DNA of 64,000 nucleotides from assembly GCA_944320015.1 (NCBI GenBank), contig CALUFO010000005.1, positions 75,979 through 139,978 of the forward strand, given 5' to 3'. Source of the stretch: an uncultured Barnesiella sp. (GTDB lineage: Bacteria; Bacteroidota; Bacteroidia; Bacteroidales; Barnesiellaceae). Numbering within the stretch: position 1 is the stretch's first letter; each line of letters starts with the position of its first letter. Under the pieces are notes generated by a model. It searched no databases and had not been told where the DNA came from. It saw only the letters and a program-made list of their open reading frames with translations. Both the position numbers and the translations under genes were made by a program. Of the stretch, positions 16,821 through 26,135 are shown piece after piece.

Positions 16821-16895
16821 TTAAACTATTTTCGAGCTGCCGGGATAACGGAATATAAATTAAAAGGTATTCCTTTGTGAAGAAAAAACAACAAT

Positions 16896-17660
16896 ATGGG
16901 TAAGATTATCGCTATTGCAAACCAAAAAGGAGGTGTCGGGAAAACGACAACCTCCATAAACTTAGCCACATCTCTGGCCGTTCTGGATAAAAAGGTGCTC
17001 CTTATCGATGCCGACCCGCAGGCCAATGCCTCGTCGGGACTGGGAATAGACCCCCAGCAAGTGAAATCGTCGATTTATGAATGTTTGGTAGGGGAGGCCA
17101 CGGTAAGAGATTCGGTGGTAGAGACCTGCGTGGAAGGACTGAATTTAGTCGCTTCGCACATCGATTTGGTAGGAGCCGAGTTGGAGTTGATGAATCTGAA
17201 AAATCGGGAGCGGGTGCTCTCCCATGCCTTGAACGAGGTGCGAGACGACTATGACTATATCTTGATAGACTGCTCTCCCTCGTTGGGACTGATTACCGTC
17301 AACGCCCTCACCGCGGCCGATTCGGTGATTATACCGGTACAAGCCGAATATTTTGCCTTGGAAGGAATCAGCAAGTTGCTGAACACGATAAAAATTATCA
17401 AATCGAAGTTGAATCCGAAACTCGAGATCGAGGGTTTCTTGTTGACGATGTACGACTCCCGTTTGAGGTTGGCCAACCAGATTTACGAGGAGTTGAAAGG
17501 ACACTTCGGCGCTCTCGTCTTCAACACGGTTATTCAACGGAATATCCGGTTGAGCGAAGCGCCCAGCCACGGGCTCCCGGCCTTGCTGTACGACTGCGAG
17601 TCGAGAGGCAGTGTCAACCACATGGAACTGGCCAAAGAGTTGATAAAGAGAAACAGATAG
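16896..17660 (+). CDS. parA: ParA/Soj-family chromosome partitioning ATPase
   Basis: This 254-residue ParA family ATPase has the deviant Walker A NQKGGVGKTTTSINLA at residues 9-24, followed by LLIDADPQANASSGLG and the Walker B region YILIDCSPSLG. It lacks an N-terminal HTH, as chromosomal Soj-type proteins do. It drives movement of ParB-bound origin regions over the nucleoid. It is followed after 22 bp by parB. Chromosomal type is inferred from the housekeeping surroundings. Confidence 0.94.
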   Translation: MGKIIAIANQKGGVGKTTTSINLATSLAVLDKKVLLIDADPQANASSGLGIDPQQVKSSIYECLVGEATVRDSVVETCVEGLNLVASHIDLVGAELELMNLKNRERVLSHALNEVRDDYDYILIDCSPSLGLITVNALTAADSVIIPVQAEYFALEGISKLLNTIKIIKSKLNPKLEIEGFLLTMYDSRLRLANQIYEELKGHFGALVFNTVIQRNIRLSEAPSHGLPALLYDCESRGSVNHMELAKELIKRNR

Positions 17661-17682
17661 TTAGCTAAAATCGATAAAAATT

Positions 17683-18561
17683 ATGGCAACGCCTAAGAGA
17701 AGTGCATTGGGTAGAGGGTTGGACGCTTTGATTTCGATGGACAATATCGAAACGAGCGGAACCTCGTCGATCCACGAAATAGAGTTATCCAAGATAGTCC
17801 CCAACCCCGACCAGCCTCGTAGAGAGTTCGACGCCGAAGCCCTTGAAGAACTGGCCACGTCTATTCGGGAACTGGGTATCATACAGCCGATTTCGTTGAG
17901 GCAGGTCGCCGGAGGAAATTACCAGATTATCGCCGGCGAGCGACGGTATCGAGCCGCTCAAATGGCCGGGCTGGAAACAATACCGGCCTATGTGCGGACG
18001 GTCGAGGACGAAACCCTCATGGAGATGGCTCTTATCGAGAATATCCAGCGAGAGGACTTGAATGCGATAGAAATTGCTTTGGCGTTCCAAAAACTGATAG
18101 AGCTTTACCAGCTTACCCAAGAAAAGTTGAGCGAGCGGGTGGGAAAGAAACGCACGACAATCGCCAACTATTTGCGCCTGTTGAAACTCCCGGCCGAGGT
18201 ACAGATAGGCCTGCGCGACAAGCGCATCGACATGGGGCATGCCCGGGCTTTGCTCTCGGTTTCCGACCCGGCTTTGCAATTGGAACTGTATGAACGCATT
18301 CTCGCCGACGGATTGAATGTGCGCAATGTCGAGGAGTTGGCCAAGACGTTATCGGCCGGTGGCGAACGTGCCCGCAAGAAAGCGCAGAAAAAAGTCATGA
18401 TGCGGCAGGAATATAATGTGCTGAAATCGCATTTGTCCGATTTCTTCCAAGCCAAAGTACAATTTACCTGCGACGAGAAAGGCAAAGGAAAAATATCTAT
18501 CCCGTTCAAAAACGAGGAGGATTTGGAACGGATTATCGGATTGTTCGATAAATTGAAATAA
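17683..18561 (+). CDS. parB: ParB/Spo0J-family partitioning protein
   Basis: The 292-residue protein begins with KRSALGRGLDALI, the ParA-stimulating peptide. The ParB N-terminal domain carries the CTP-binding GERRYRAAQMAG motif and IENIQREDLNAIE, then a helix-turn-helix (LSERVGKKRTTIANYLRLL), and the C-terminus dimerises. It binds parS sites and spreads as a CTP-dependent clamp. No good parS (TGTTTCACGTGAAACA) was spotted in this window. Confidence 0.94.
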   Translation: MATPKRSALGRGLDALISMDNIETSGTSSIHEIELSKIVPNPDQPRREFDAEALEELATSIRELGIIQPISLRQVAGGNYQIIAGERRYRAAQMAGLETIPAYVRTVEDETLMEMALIENIQREDLNAIEIALAFQKLIELYQLTQEKLSERVGKKRTTIANYLRLLKLPAEVQIGLRDKRIDMGHARALLSVSDPALQLELYERILADGLNVRNVEELAKTLSAGGERARKKAQKKVMMRQEYNVLKSHLSDFFQAKVQFTCDEKGKGKISIPFKNEEDLERIIGLFDKLK

Positions 18562-18583
18562 AAAGTTGAGAGTATCGGTAAAA

Positions 18584-19414
18584 ATGGGTCGGCACAGGCC
18601 TGCTATGATAGCGTTTGTCGCCATGTTGGTGTCGTTGTCGGTCTTTGGAGCGACAACGCGGCCGTTGCATACCGTTTCGAACGAGACCGTTCACCGGGTC
18701 GAGACATCACGCCCGATAGCCGCGGAGCAAGAACCTGCCGATACGCTCGCAGGCGCACAAATCCTGCACGTCGTCGATTCTGTTTCGGTGGCTGCCGGCG
18801 ATAGCGTCGGAGCCTTGTTGCAAGACTCAGTTCCGCTGTTGATAACCGATTCGCTCCTTCCCGCCTTGCAGTCCGACTCGTCCGGGGTGGAAGCGGTGCG
18901 TAAATCGTGGAGGCCCTCTTCGTTCAACCCCGACCCGATGAGAGCGGTGTGGCTGTCGGCTTTGTTCCCGGGATTGGGGCAGATTTATAACCGCCGGTAT
19001 TGGAAATTGCCCATCGTCGTGGGCGGGTATGTGGGTTTGTTCTATGCCACGACATGGAACAGCAACATGCTGGCCGATTACCAACGCGCCTATCTGGATA
19101 TTATGGACAGCGACCCGACGACAAACAGCTATATGGATTTTTTCGCTTCGTCGTATCGGGAAGAGGATATAGACAAAACGTGGCTTACCAATGTGTTGAA
19201 GCAACGAAAAGATTATTACAGGCAGTATCGCGACTTGTGTATTATTTGTATGATTGGGTTGTATGCCGTGTGCATGATCGACGCCTATGTCGATGCCCAG
19301 TTGTACCATTTCGATATAAGCCCCGATTTGTCGATGCAGTGGCAGCCGGCCATTATTCCCACGGCACGCTCCGTATTGCCGGCGGTAGGGCTGCAATGTG
19401 CGATTACATTTTAA
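18584..19414 (+). CDS. DUF5683 membrane protein
   Basis: With the ATG at 18584 (MGRHRPAMIAFVAML) the protein has 276 residues; the frame also extends to a TTG 18 bp upstream. A signal/anchor segment (residues 6-25) is followed by a low-complexity Asp/Ser region. The C-terminal half holds the DUF5683 motif FPGLGQIYNRRYWKLP and two membrane helices (one near IVVGGYVGLFYA, one near LCIICMIGLYAVCMID). Function is unknown. The order parA-parB-DUF5683-lytic transglycosylase recurs in Bacteroidales, hinting at an envelope role tied to division or segregation. Confidence 0.8.
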   Translation: MGRHRPAMIAFVAMLVSLSVFGATTRPLHTVSNETVHRVETSRPIAAEQEPADTLAGAQILHVVDSVSVAAGDSVGALLQDSVPLLITDSLLPALQSDSSGVEAVRKSWRPSSFNPDPMRAVWLSALFPGLGQIYNRRYWKLPIVVGGYVGLFYATTWNSNMLADYQRAYLDIMDSDPTTNSYMDFFASSYREEDIDKTWLTNVLKQRKDYYRQYRDLCIICMIGLYAVCMIDAYVDAQLYHFDISPDLSMQWQPAIIPTARSVLPAVGLQCAITF

Positions 19415-19429
19415 AAAGAGCTATTGGCT

Positions 19430-20920
19430 ATGAAGAGGATTTTGTTTATGTTGGGAGGCTTGGCCTTGTGGAGTTCCGGCTTTTCCCAAGAAGTGGATTT
19501 CGAGGCAGATTATATCGATACGGTCGATTCGCTTTCGGTCGACTCGTTGGATGCCGTTTCGCCCGACGAGCTCGATAGTACCGTCGTCTATCTCGAAAGC
19601 ATGGAGGCCGATTTGAACGACCTCTTGACCAACTGGTACATGCAGCAGTATGCCGTGGTCGATACTTCCTGCTTGAAGTCCAGTGTGAATATAGACTACC
19701 CCGACTCGGTATATATACGCAAATTATCGCAATTGCCCACGATTATCGAGATGCCCTACAACAGTGTAGTCCGGCGTTATATCGATATGTATGTGCAAAA
19801 ACGGAGGGCGCTGGTAGAAAATCTTTTGGGGTTGAGCACCTATTATATGCCCATTTTCGAGGCGGCGCTCGAGCGGGAAGGCCTGCCGTTGGAGTTGAAA
19901 TATCTGCCCATTATCGAGTCGGCCTTACGCCCCGATGCGACTTCTCGTGCCGGAGCCGCCGGGCTGTGGCAGTTCATGGTGCGCACCGGCAAAAGCATGG
20001 GGCTTGAAGTCAACAGCCTTGTCGACGAGCGGAGAGACCCCATAAAATCGTCGGCGATGGCCGCGCGCTATCTGAAAGATTTGTATGGCATTTATCACGA
20101 CTGGGCATTGGCCATCGCTTCGTACAATTGCGGCCCCGGCAATGTGAGCAAGGCCATAAGGCGTTCGGGAGGGAAGACCGATTATTGGGAAATCTATCCC
20201 TACCTGCCTCGCGAGACACGGGGCTATGTGCCCGCCTTTATCGCCGTCAATTATGTGATGAATTATTATGGCGACCACAATATCTGTCCGGTGTTGACAC
20301 GTCGCCCGTTGCTCACCGATACGGTACACGTCACCCGTCGTCTCCATTTGAAACAAGTGGCCGATGTCTTGCAGATTCCTCTCGACGAAATTCGCAGCCT
20401 CAACCCTCAATATCGCCGCGACATCATACCCGGCAATATACGGCCCTATGCCCTCATTTTGCCTTCGCAGCAAATCTATGCCTTTATAGAGGCGCAAGAT
20501 GCGATTTTTGCCCATGACGCGAAACTATATGCGCAACGGCTTTCGGTCGAGCCGGCCGGAATAGCTCCGGGCACGATGGTCTATCATCGGGTGCGTCGGG
20601 GAGACACGCTTTCGGGGATCGCCCAAAAGTATGGGGTTTCGGTGAGTAGCCTGTGTGCGTGGAACAACATACGGCGAAGTTCCTATCTGCGTATAGGTCA
20701 GCGGTTGGCGGTGAGCAGCAAAGGTTCGGTGAGCCGCGCTCGCTCGTCTTCCAAGGCGGTGAAAGCCTCGGGCCAGTACCACACGGTGCGTAAAGGCGAG
20801 AGCCTGTGGTCGATTTCTCAAAAATACAAAGGAGTCTCGGCCGACGACATCAGGCAATTGAACAACCTGAACGGGAACAGTATCCGTCCGGGACAGCGGT
20901 TAAAGATTCCTACGGCGTGA
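19430..20920 (+). CDS. Membrane-bound lytic murein transglycosylase D-like with LysM repeats
   Basis: With the ATG at 19430 the protein has 496 residues. It has a signal peptide (MKRILFMLGGLALWSSGFSQ), an acidic linker, and an SLT/GH23 domain (about 140-300) with catalytic Glu in LPIIESALRP and SRAGAAGLWQFM, and ASYNCGPGNVSKAIR. Two clear C-terminal LysM repeats (VRRGDTLSGIAQKYGVS, VRKGESLWSISQKYKGV) follow, plus a degenerate third. It cleaves peptidoglycan in the periplasm, giving anhydro-muropeptides. It may be part of the par operon. Confidence 0.9.
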   Translation: MKRILFMLGGLALWSSGFSQEVDFEADYIDTVDSLSVDSLDAVSPDELDSTVVYLESMEADLNDLLTNWYMQQYAVVDTSCLKSSVNIDYPDSVYIRKLSQLPTIIEMPYNSVVRRYIDMYVQKRRALVENLLGLSTYYMPIFEAALEREGLPLELKYLPIIESALRPDATSRAGAAGLWQFMVRTGKSMGLEVNSLVDERRDPIKSSAMAARYLKDLYGIYHDWALAIASYNCGPGNVSKAIRRSGGKTDYWEIYPYLPRETRGYVPAFIAVNYVMNYYGDHNICPVLTRRPLLTDTVHVTRRLHLKQVADVLQIPLDEIRSLNPQYRRDIIPGNIRPYALILPSQQIYAFIEAQDAIFAHDAKLYAQRLSVEPAGIAPGTMVYHRVRRGDTLSGIAQKYGVSVSSLCAWNNIRRSSYLRIGQRLAVSSKGSVSRARSSSKAVKASGQYHTVRKGESLWSISQKYKGVSADDIRQLNNLNGNSIRPGQRLKIPTA

Positions 20921-21022
20921 CCTCCTATACCCCTTCTGCGCATTTGTCTGTCGGGAGCGGCTCTCTTCCCGTAGGCGGCCCGGCATATACAGTCTCTCCC
21001 GTCACAGAGCCGGTGAGGGGAG

Positions 21023-21955
21023 CTAAAAGGCCTCTCTGTATTTCCCGTCGGAACTGTCGTCGATGATGCTGAGGTAACTGGCGTATCTCGATTGGCTTAT
21101 CTCGTGGTTCTCGAGAGCCTGCAATACGGCGCAGCCGGGTTCGTGTCGGTGGGTACAGTCGCCGAATTTGCATTGCTGTGCGATTCGGAATATCTCGGGG
21201 AAGAAATGAGCCACTTCTTTGGGCTCGAAATCGATGGTTCCGAAGCCCTTGATTCCCGGAGTGTCGATGATATACCCGCCTTGTGGCAACGGATACATTT
21301 CGGAAAATGTAGTGGTGTGCATACCCTTGTGGTGCGAGGCCGATACTGCGCCGGTTTTTACATGTGCGTCGGGCAAAATGCGGTTGATAATTGTCGATTT
21401 TCCCACACCCGAGTTTCCCGACAGCAAGGTGATTTTGCCGGTAATGGAGGCGTCGACCAATTCAAATCCCTCGCCGGTAGTCGCCGATACACAACCGCAT
21501 TCATATCCGATAGAGCGGTATAGATAGCAGAGTGCCTCGGCATATTCCTTATCCTCGTCGGTAAATGTGTCGCTCTTGTTGATGACGAGAACCACAGGAA
21601 TACGGTAGGCTTCGGCCGTGGCCAAAAAGCGGTCGATAAAGGTCGTCGAGGTCACGGGGCTGTTGATGGTCACAATCAACAAGGCTTGGTCTATGTTGGC
21701 TGCGATGATGTGCGATTCTTTCGACAGATTGGAAGCCCGGCGAATGATATAGTTCTTCCGGTCGTGTATGCGGGTGATAAAGGCGGTATTGTCGGGGTTC
21801 AGTTCTATGTCCACATGATCGCCTACGGCTATGGGATTGGTGCTTCGTATCCCTTTCAACCGGAAATTCCCTTTGATTTTACAGGGTATAGACTCGCCCG
21901 ATGCGGTGCCGACGATATACCAGCTGCCTGTGTTTTTTATTACGATTCCTTCCAC
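21023..21955 (-). CDS. rsgA: Ribosome small-subunit-dependent GTPase A
   Basis: The start chosen is GTG at 21955 (Val-Glu-Gly-Ile-Val), giving 310 residues; longer starts would enter the frr terminator. An OB domain (1-70) precedes a circularly permuted GTPase (G4 VINKSD, G1 [13 protein letters not shown]3 [10 protein letters not shown]). The C-terminal zinc site is [14 protein letters not shown]. RsgA matures the 30S subunit; in some bacteria it is inhibited by ppGpp. Confidence 0.93.
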   Translation of the reverse strand: MEGIVIKNTGSWYIVGTASGESIPCKIKGNFRLKGIRSTNPIAVGDHVDIELNPDNTAFITRIHDRKNYIIRRASNLSKESHIIAANIDQALLIVTINSPVTSTTFIDRFLATAEAYRIPVVLVINKSDTFTDEDKEYAEALCYLYRSIGYECGCVSATTGEGFELVDASITGKITLLSGNSGVGKSTIINRILPDAHVKTGAVSASHHKGMHTTTFSEMYPLPQGGYIIDTPGIKGFGTIDFEPKEVAHFFPEIFRIAQQCKFGDCTHRHEPGCAVLQALENHEISQSRYASYLSIIDDSSDGKYREAF

Positions 21956-21975
21956 GTTGCCTGTCGTTTTGGAAA

Positions 21976-21983
21976 CAAAAGTA
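21976..21983 (-). promoter_or_regulatory. rsgA -7 box
   Basis: Leftward TACTTTTG (21983-21976) is a perfect TAnnTTTG, about 20 nt before the GTG start. It follows the frr terminator and so gives rsgA its own transcript. The -33 match is weak. Confidence 0.5.
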
Positions 21984-22012
21984 ACAGAAAGTTTTGAAAC
22001 AGGGATAAAAAG

Positions 22013-22046
22013 AGAGAGGCTTTCTGTGAAAAAAGAAAGCCTCTCG
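22013..22046 (-). terminator. Terminator of the pyrH-frr unit
   Basis: GAGAGGCTTTCT pairs with AGAAAGCCTCTC (12 bp, loop GTGAAAAA). On the minus strand it is followed by CTCTTTTTATC. It lies 23 bp after the frr stop. Confidence 0.85.
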
Positions 22047-22068
22047 AATGTTTGTGGGATAACCACGG

Positions 22069-22629
22069 TTATACCGTGAGAATCTCTTTTTCTTTCTCGG
22101 CAAATATTTCGTCGATTTTCTTCATGTATTTGTCGTGCAATTTTTGCACAGCGGCTTCGCCGTCTTTGGCAATATCTTCCGACATGCCCTCTTTTTGAGC
22201 TTTTTTCAGCCCGTCGATTACGTCGCGGCGAGCGTTGCGTATGCTCACTTTGGCGTTTTCGGCCTCTTGTTTCGACTGTTTTACGAGAGCCTTGCGGCGT
22301 TCCTCCGTCAGCGGGGGAATAGAGAGCCTTATGATTTCGCCGTTGTTTTCGGGGGTGATGCCCAAATCGGAGTCGAGAATGGCTTTCTCGATTACCTTGA
22401 ACATCGATTTCTCCCACGGGGTGATCACGATGGTGCGTGCGTCGGGAACCGAGATGTTTGCCACATTGGAGAGCGGGGCGAGGCTGCCGTAGTAGTCGAC
22501 CCGTATGCCGTCGAGAATGCGGGGATTGGCTTTCCCTGCACGGATATGAGCCAGCGCCTCATCTAAAAACTCGATAGCCAAGGTCATCTTTTCTTCGGCC
22601 GAGTTCAGGTATGTTTTTACGTCGTCCAT
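22069..22629 (-). CDS. frr: Ribosome recycling factor
   Basis: The 186-residue protein matches RRF length. Motifs include [41 protein letters not shown] and [14 protein letters not shown]. With EF-G it splits the post-termination ribosome. It follows pyrH, the classic pyrH-frr pairing, and ends at a strong terminator. Confidence 0.96.
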   Translation of the reverse strand: MDDVKTYLNSAEEKMTLAIEFLDEALAHIRAGKANPRILDGIRVDYYGSLAPLSNVANISVPDARTIVITPWEKSMFKVIEKAILDSDLGITPENNGEIIRLSIPPLTEERRKALVKQSKQEAENAKVSIRNARRDVIDGLKKAQKEGMSEDIAKDGEAAVQKLHDKYMKKIDEIFAEKEKEILTV

Positions 22630-22714
22630 AATGAATATAAAGTTGAAAAGTTTCTATATGGTTTTGTGAACAAATGTACTCTTTTTTTTAAGAATAGCAA
22701 TAGTCAGGGACGGG

Positions 22715-23425
22715 TTAATACACGAGGGTGCCGATGTTTTCGCCCGACAGCACTTTTTTGAGATTGCCCACAGTGTCCATATCGAATACGATAATGGGCA
22801 GGTGGTTCTCTTTGCAGAGGGTAGTGGCCGTGAGGTCCATTACTTTGAGACCCCGGGTATAGATTTCGTCGTAGCTGATTTTTTCGAACTTCACGGCGGT
22901 GGGGTCTTTCTCGGGGTCGGCGGTATAGATGCCGTCGACACGGGTCCCTTTGAGCATGACCTCGGCTTCGATTTCGATTCCTCTCAATGCCGAGCCGGTG
23001 TCGGTGGTGAAGAAGGGGTTACCGGTCCCTCCCGAGATGATGGCCACCTCGCCTTGCTGCATGGCTTCGATGGCTTTCCATTTGCTGTAATGCTCTCCTA
23101 TCGGGAACATGTTGATAGCGGTGAAAACCCGGGCTTTCTGCCCTATCTTTTCCAAGGCCGAGCTGAGTGCCAAGCTGTTGATTACGGTGGCGAGCATTCC
23201 CATTTGGTCGCCTTTTACCCGGTCCACACCTTTGGTCGTGCCGCTCAACCCTCTGAATATGTTGCCGCCGCCGATAACGATACCGATTTCGATACCCATT
23301 TCGGCGATTTCTTTAATTTGCGAGGCATACTCGGCTACTCGTTTCTCGTCGATGCCATATTGTTTTTCTCCCATCAACGATTCTCCGCTCAATTTTAGGA
23401 GAATCCGCTTGTATCGATTACTCAT
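22715..23425 (-). CDS. pyrH: UMP kinase
   Basis: The 236-residue protein starts at the ATG at 23425 (MSNRYKRILLKLSGESLMG), an amino-acid-kinase-family phosphate loop. Other motifs are IGIVIGGGNIFRGL and ATVINSLALSSAL. It phosphorylates UMP to UDP. A perfect -7 box, TATTTTTG, lies 30 bp upstream (23461-23454, minus). Co-transcribed with frr. Confidence 0.95.
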   Translation of the reverse strand: MSNRYKRILLKLSGESLMGEKQYGIDEKRVAEYASQIKEIAEMGIEIGIVIGGGNIFRGLSGTTKGVDRVKGDQMGMLATVINSLALSSALEKIGQKARVFTAINMFPIGEHYSKWKAIEAMQQGEVAIISGGTGNPFFTTDTGSALRGIEIEAEVMLKGTRVDGIYTADPEKDPTAVKFEKISYDEIYTRGLKVMDLTATTLCKENHLPIIVFDMDTVGNLKKVLSGENIGTLVY

Positions 23426-23453
23426 AATCAAGGTACTTTTTTATTGAATTAGA

Positions 23454-23461
23454 CAAAAATA
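23454..23461 (-). promoter_or_regulatory. pyrH-frr -7 box
   Basis: Leftward TATTTTTG matches TAnnTTTG exactly; a -33 element is not clear. It lies 29 bp before the pyrH ATG. Confidence 0.5.
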
Positions 23462-23567
23462 GTGAATTTTTATCAGACCTTGATTGTTAAGGGTCGAATT
23501 TCTCTATTAAAATATCGGTTTCACACTTTTTATTCTCGGTCTTGGCGATATTGCAATGCCGAATGAT

Positions 23568-23575
23568 TATATTTG
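23568..23575 (+). promoter_or_regulatory. -7 box for the TPR-protein gene
   Basis: TATATTTG is a perfect -7 box 33 bp before the ATG at 23608. TTGG at 23542-23545 is a possible -33 element with a 22-bp spacer. Confidence 0.5.
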
Positions 23576-23607
23576 TCGAACTGTAAACGGGCGATTATAA
23601 AGTGTAT

Positions 23608-24498
23608 ATGAGAAGAATTATAGGCTTGATTCTTTTGTGCGCCACCCTCTTCCCGGCTTTGGCCGAGATGCCCTATCGCACGGCGTTGCGCAAGGCCGAC
23701 GACCATTTCGCCAATGAAGAGTGGCGGGAGGCAATCGTGATGTATGACCTCCTGTTGGAGCGGCGTCCCAGCCGGGTGAAGACCTATGTCGATGCGGTGG
23801 TCTCGTCGGCCATGTTGAACGACTCGTCGTCGGTGATGGCGTATGTGGTTCGTTCTGAGAAGCAAGGCGTATCGTTAGACTCGTTGTTCTCGGGGGTGGA
23901 CGCCTGTTCGCGGGCGATTGGCCATACGGCTGTTTATGAGCAGGTGCTATTGCTGGTAAAGAAAGAACAGCCGTGGTTTACGAGGGTGGCCAATAACTAT
24001 TTGCTGGGCTATTATTCGTTTAGGCGCGATGCTCCCAAAATGATTGAGATAGCCGATGAATTGCTGGCGGTGATGCCAGACCATATCGGCTATTTGAGAG
24101 CCAAGGCCGAAGCCCTGTTGTTGCTGGGTGCCCATGAGAAGGCGCTGGCGGTGCAGCAATCTATTTTGAAAATCGATTCGCTCGACTTCGATGCCAATGT
24201 GTTCATGGGCTGCTACTATGCCATGAAAGGTCGGGAGAAACTCGACTCGATCGATGAGCGCTATCTCGGAGGGGAAGACAACCTGCCGGCTTCGGTTCGG
24301 AAAAAGACATATACCCGTGAGAAACAAACTATTATCGATACCGATATAGCCCGGGCGAAGCGATATTTTTCTACCGCCTCGCATGCTCGTGGCAATAAAT
24401 ACCTTTCGGAACAACTGGTGTCTTTGTCAAACCTTACGGCCGATTTGCCCGTAATAAGCAGTGGGATTATCCTTCCTGTGCTGAAACGCTCAAAGTAA
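23608..24498 (+). CDS. Exported tetratricopeptide-repeat-like protein
   Basis: With the ATG at 23608 the protein has 296 residues. A signal peptide (MRRIIGLILLCATLFPALA) leads into repeated helical pairs of TPR type, for example ADDHFANEEWREAIVMYDLL, MIEIADELLAVMPDHIGYL and AEALLLLGAHEKALAVQQSI. It is probably a periplasmic scaffold; no enzyme motif is seen. The stop codon overlaps that of the convergent birA gene by 9 bp. Confidence 0.75.
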   Translation: MRRIIGLILLCATLFPALAEMPYRTALRKADDHFANEEWREAIVMYDLLLERRPSRVKTYVDAVVSSAMLNDSSSVMAYVVRSEKQGVSLDSLFSGVDACSRAIGHTAVYEQVLLLVKKEQPWFTRVANNYLLGYYSFRRDAPKMIEIADELLAVMPDHIGYLRAKAEALLLLGAHEKALAVQQSILKIDSLDFDANVFMGCYYAMKGREKLDSIDERYLGGEDNLPASVRKKTYTREKQTIIDTDIARAKRYFSTASHARGNKYLSEQLVSLSNLTADLPVISSGIILPVLKRSK

Positions 24499-25239
24499 GA
24501 ACGACACCTCTTTAAATGCAAACCGTTTTGTCTCTCCCGATTCGGTCGAGAGAATCAAATGTCCGTCGGGCTCCACATCGGTGATAGCGGCTCGGAATGT
24601 CTCTCCGTCGCTGCAAAACGGATAGTATCCGTCGTTGCGATAGAGCGAGGCGAAATACTCTTCGCGAATGCGTTGCGCCGACTGGGAGAAGGTTTCGAGG
24701 TAGCGAGTGCGGAAAGTGTCGACAAATTGGTCGAGAGTCTGTTCGAGGGAGTGGGTGTGGCCTGTGATTTGGAACAAAGAGACAGGATTGGGAGCGTCGC
24801 TGAGAAATACCGTTTGGTTCACATTCAATCCGATACCGATGATAGCTCGGGAAAATGTGCTGCCGCTCAGGACATTTTCGATGAGTATGCCGGCGATTTT
24901 CCGGTCTTCCCAATAGATGTCGTTGGGCCATTTGATCGAGAAGCCCGCGGCGTAGCGGTTCAACACGTCGACAATGGCCAGCGAAACGACTTGCGAGAGC
25001 AGAAACTGTTCGTTGGCGGGAATGTGGTCGGGTCTTAGCAGTAGGCTGAATGTGAGGTTTTTATGTGGTTCCGATTCCCACGAGTTCCCCCGTTGCCCTC
25101 GACCCGAGCTTTGAGTGTCGGTATAGACGATGGTGCCTTCTGGAAGATTCGTTTCGGCATCGAGTTGTTGAAGGTATGTATTGGTCGAGGCGGTCTCCGA
25201 CAAATGAATGAAGGAGTAGTTTATCTCTTTTGTTTCCAT
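24490..25239 (-). CDS. birA: Biotin-[acetyl-CoA-carboxylase] ligase
   Basis: The 249-residue protein has the biotin ligase catalytic domain with SGRGQRGNSWES (biotinoyl-AMP loop), FSIKWPNDIYW and GILIENV, and the small C-terminal SH3-like domain. It lacks the N-terminal DNA-binding wHTH of E. coli BirA, so it is a ligase only and not the bio repressor. It attaches biotin to carboxylase carrier proteins. Its start overlaps the end of the YjbR-family gene by 19 bp. Confidence 0.93.
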   Translation of the reverse strand: METKEINYSFIHLSETASTNTYLQQLDAETNLPEGTIVYTDTQSSGRGQRGNSWESEPHKNLTFSLLLRPDHIPANEQFLLSQVVSLAIVDVLNRYAAGFSIKWPNDIYWEDRKIAGILIENVLSGSTFSRAIIGIGLNVNQTVFLSDAPNPVSLFQITGHTHSLEQTLDQFVDTFRTRYLETFSQSAQRIREEYFASLYRNDGYYPFCSDGETFRAAITDVEPDGHLILSTESGETKRFAFKEVSFLL

Positions 25240-25601
25240 GATTCGAGTAGGGATAATAAGGGTTCTCGTTTTATCTTAGGCATCTTCTTGATTACTTCGG
25301 TATAGGCGTGGACGATACAGTCGCGCACCACAGGGTCGGCGATGGAAGGGCGCAGCCAGATAGATATCCACAAGCGTTTATTGGTATGGTAGCCCGGTTC
25401 GATTTCGGGAAAACGCTCCCGCAGGTCGATAGCCCGCTCGGGGTCGCATTTGAGCGTGATGCGTTTCTCATCTTCGAGCAAGTCGCAGAAAAGAAACATC
25501 TTGCCCCCGACCTTGAAGACAAGGGTCCATTCGTCGAATGGGAAACACTCCTCGACCCGGGGGAGCGACAGGCAAAACTCGCGTAAAGACTCTACATTCA
25601 T
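25221..25601 (-). CDS. MmcQ/YjbR family protein
   Basis: This 126-residue protein fits the small YjbR (DUF419) family, with CLSLPRVEECFPFDEWTLVF, KMFLFCDL and a terminal helix with RDCIVHAYTEVIKKM. The family has a CyaY-like fold with a proposed DNA-binding role, but its function is not established. It overlaps birA by 19 bp and abuts yraN, so the three are co-transcribed. Confidence 0.85.
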   Translation of the reverse strand: MNVESLREFCLSLPRVEECFPFDEWTLVFKVGGKMFLFCDLLEDEKRITLKCDPERAIDLRERFPEIEPGYHTNKRLWISIWLRPSIADPVVRDCIVHAYTEVIKKMPKIKREPLLSLLESWKQKR

Positions 25602-25602
25602 G

Positions 25603-25974
25603 TCATCGGCTGTTTAGCGGTGGAAAAAAGGCGTCGACGATATGCTCGATTTCAAAATCATCGCCCTCGCCGACGAGGGTGATAATATCGAACCGGGTGT
25701 CGAGGTGTATGTCGTAGATGCGGATATAGGCGTCGGTGGCACGGACGATGTGGTTCATCTTGCGGAGTGTGACAGCCTCCTCGGGGCGGAGGTATTCAAT
25801 GTTCTTCCGGGTTTTTACTTCGACCACGACGAGCAGGTTGTCCCGGCAAGCGACGATGTCGAGTTCCATTTTCCCGCTGCGCCAGTTTACATCGCGAATT
25901 ACATACCCTTTGGAAATCAGGTATTCCGCGGCTCGCTCTTCTCCTGTTTTGCCCAATTGGTTGTGCCGTGCCAT
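25603..25974 (-). CDS. yraN: YraN/UPF0102 family putative endonuclease
   Basis: The start chosen is the ATG at 25974 (MARHNQLGKTGEERAAEYL), giving 123 residues; the frame extends farther upstream without family similarity. Nuclease-like motif residues are present: the family's E-A-A-x-Y-L start, then RSGKMELDIVA and VVVEVKTRK, the PD-(D/E)xK core. The biological role is not settled; links to DNA repair and uptake have been proposed. First gene of yraN-YjbR-birA. Confidence 0.87.
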   Translation of the reverse strand: MARHNQLGKTGEERAAEYLISKGYVIRDVNWRSGKMELDIVACRDNLLVVVEVKTRKNIEYLRPEEAVTLRKMNHIVRATDAYIRIYDIHLDTRFDIITLVGEGDDFEIEHIVDAFFPPLNSR

Positions 25975-26135
25975 AAACTTGATATTAGCGAAGCGAATAT
26001 ACGAAGATTCGGCGAAAAGTGAAAAAGCGGGAATAATAAAGTGGCGACCGGATACATTCCCGGTATATAGAACGCGGGACAATAAAAAACCGTTTTTTGA
26101 GTTTTATTAAAAAAATAAGTCCAATACCTGCCCGT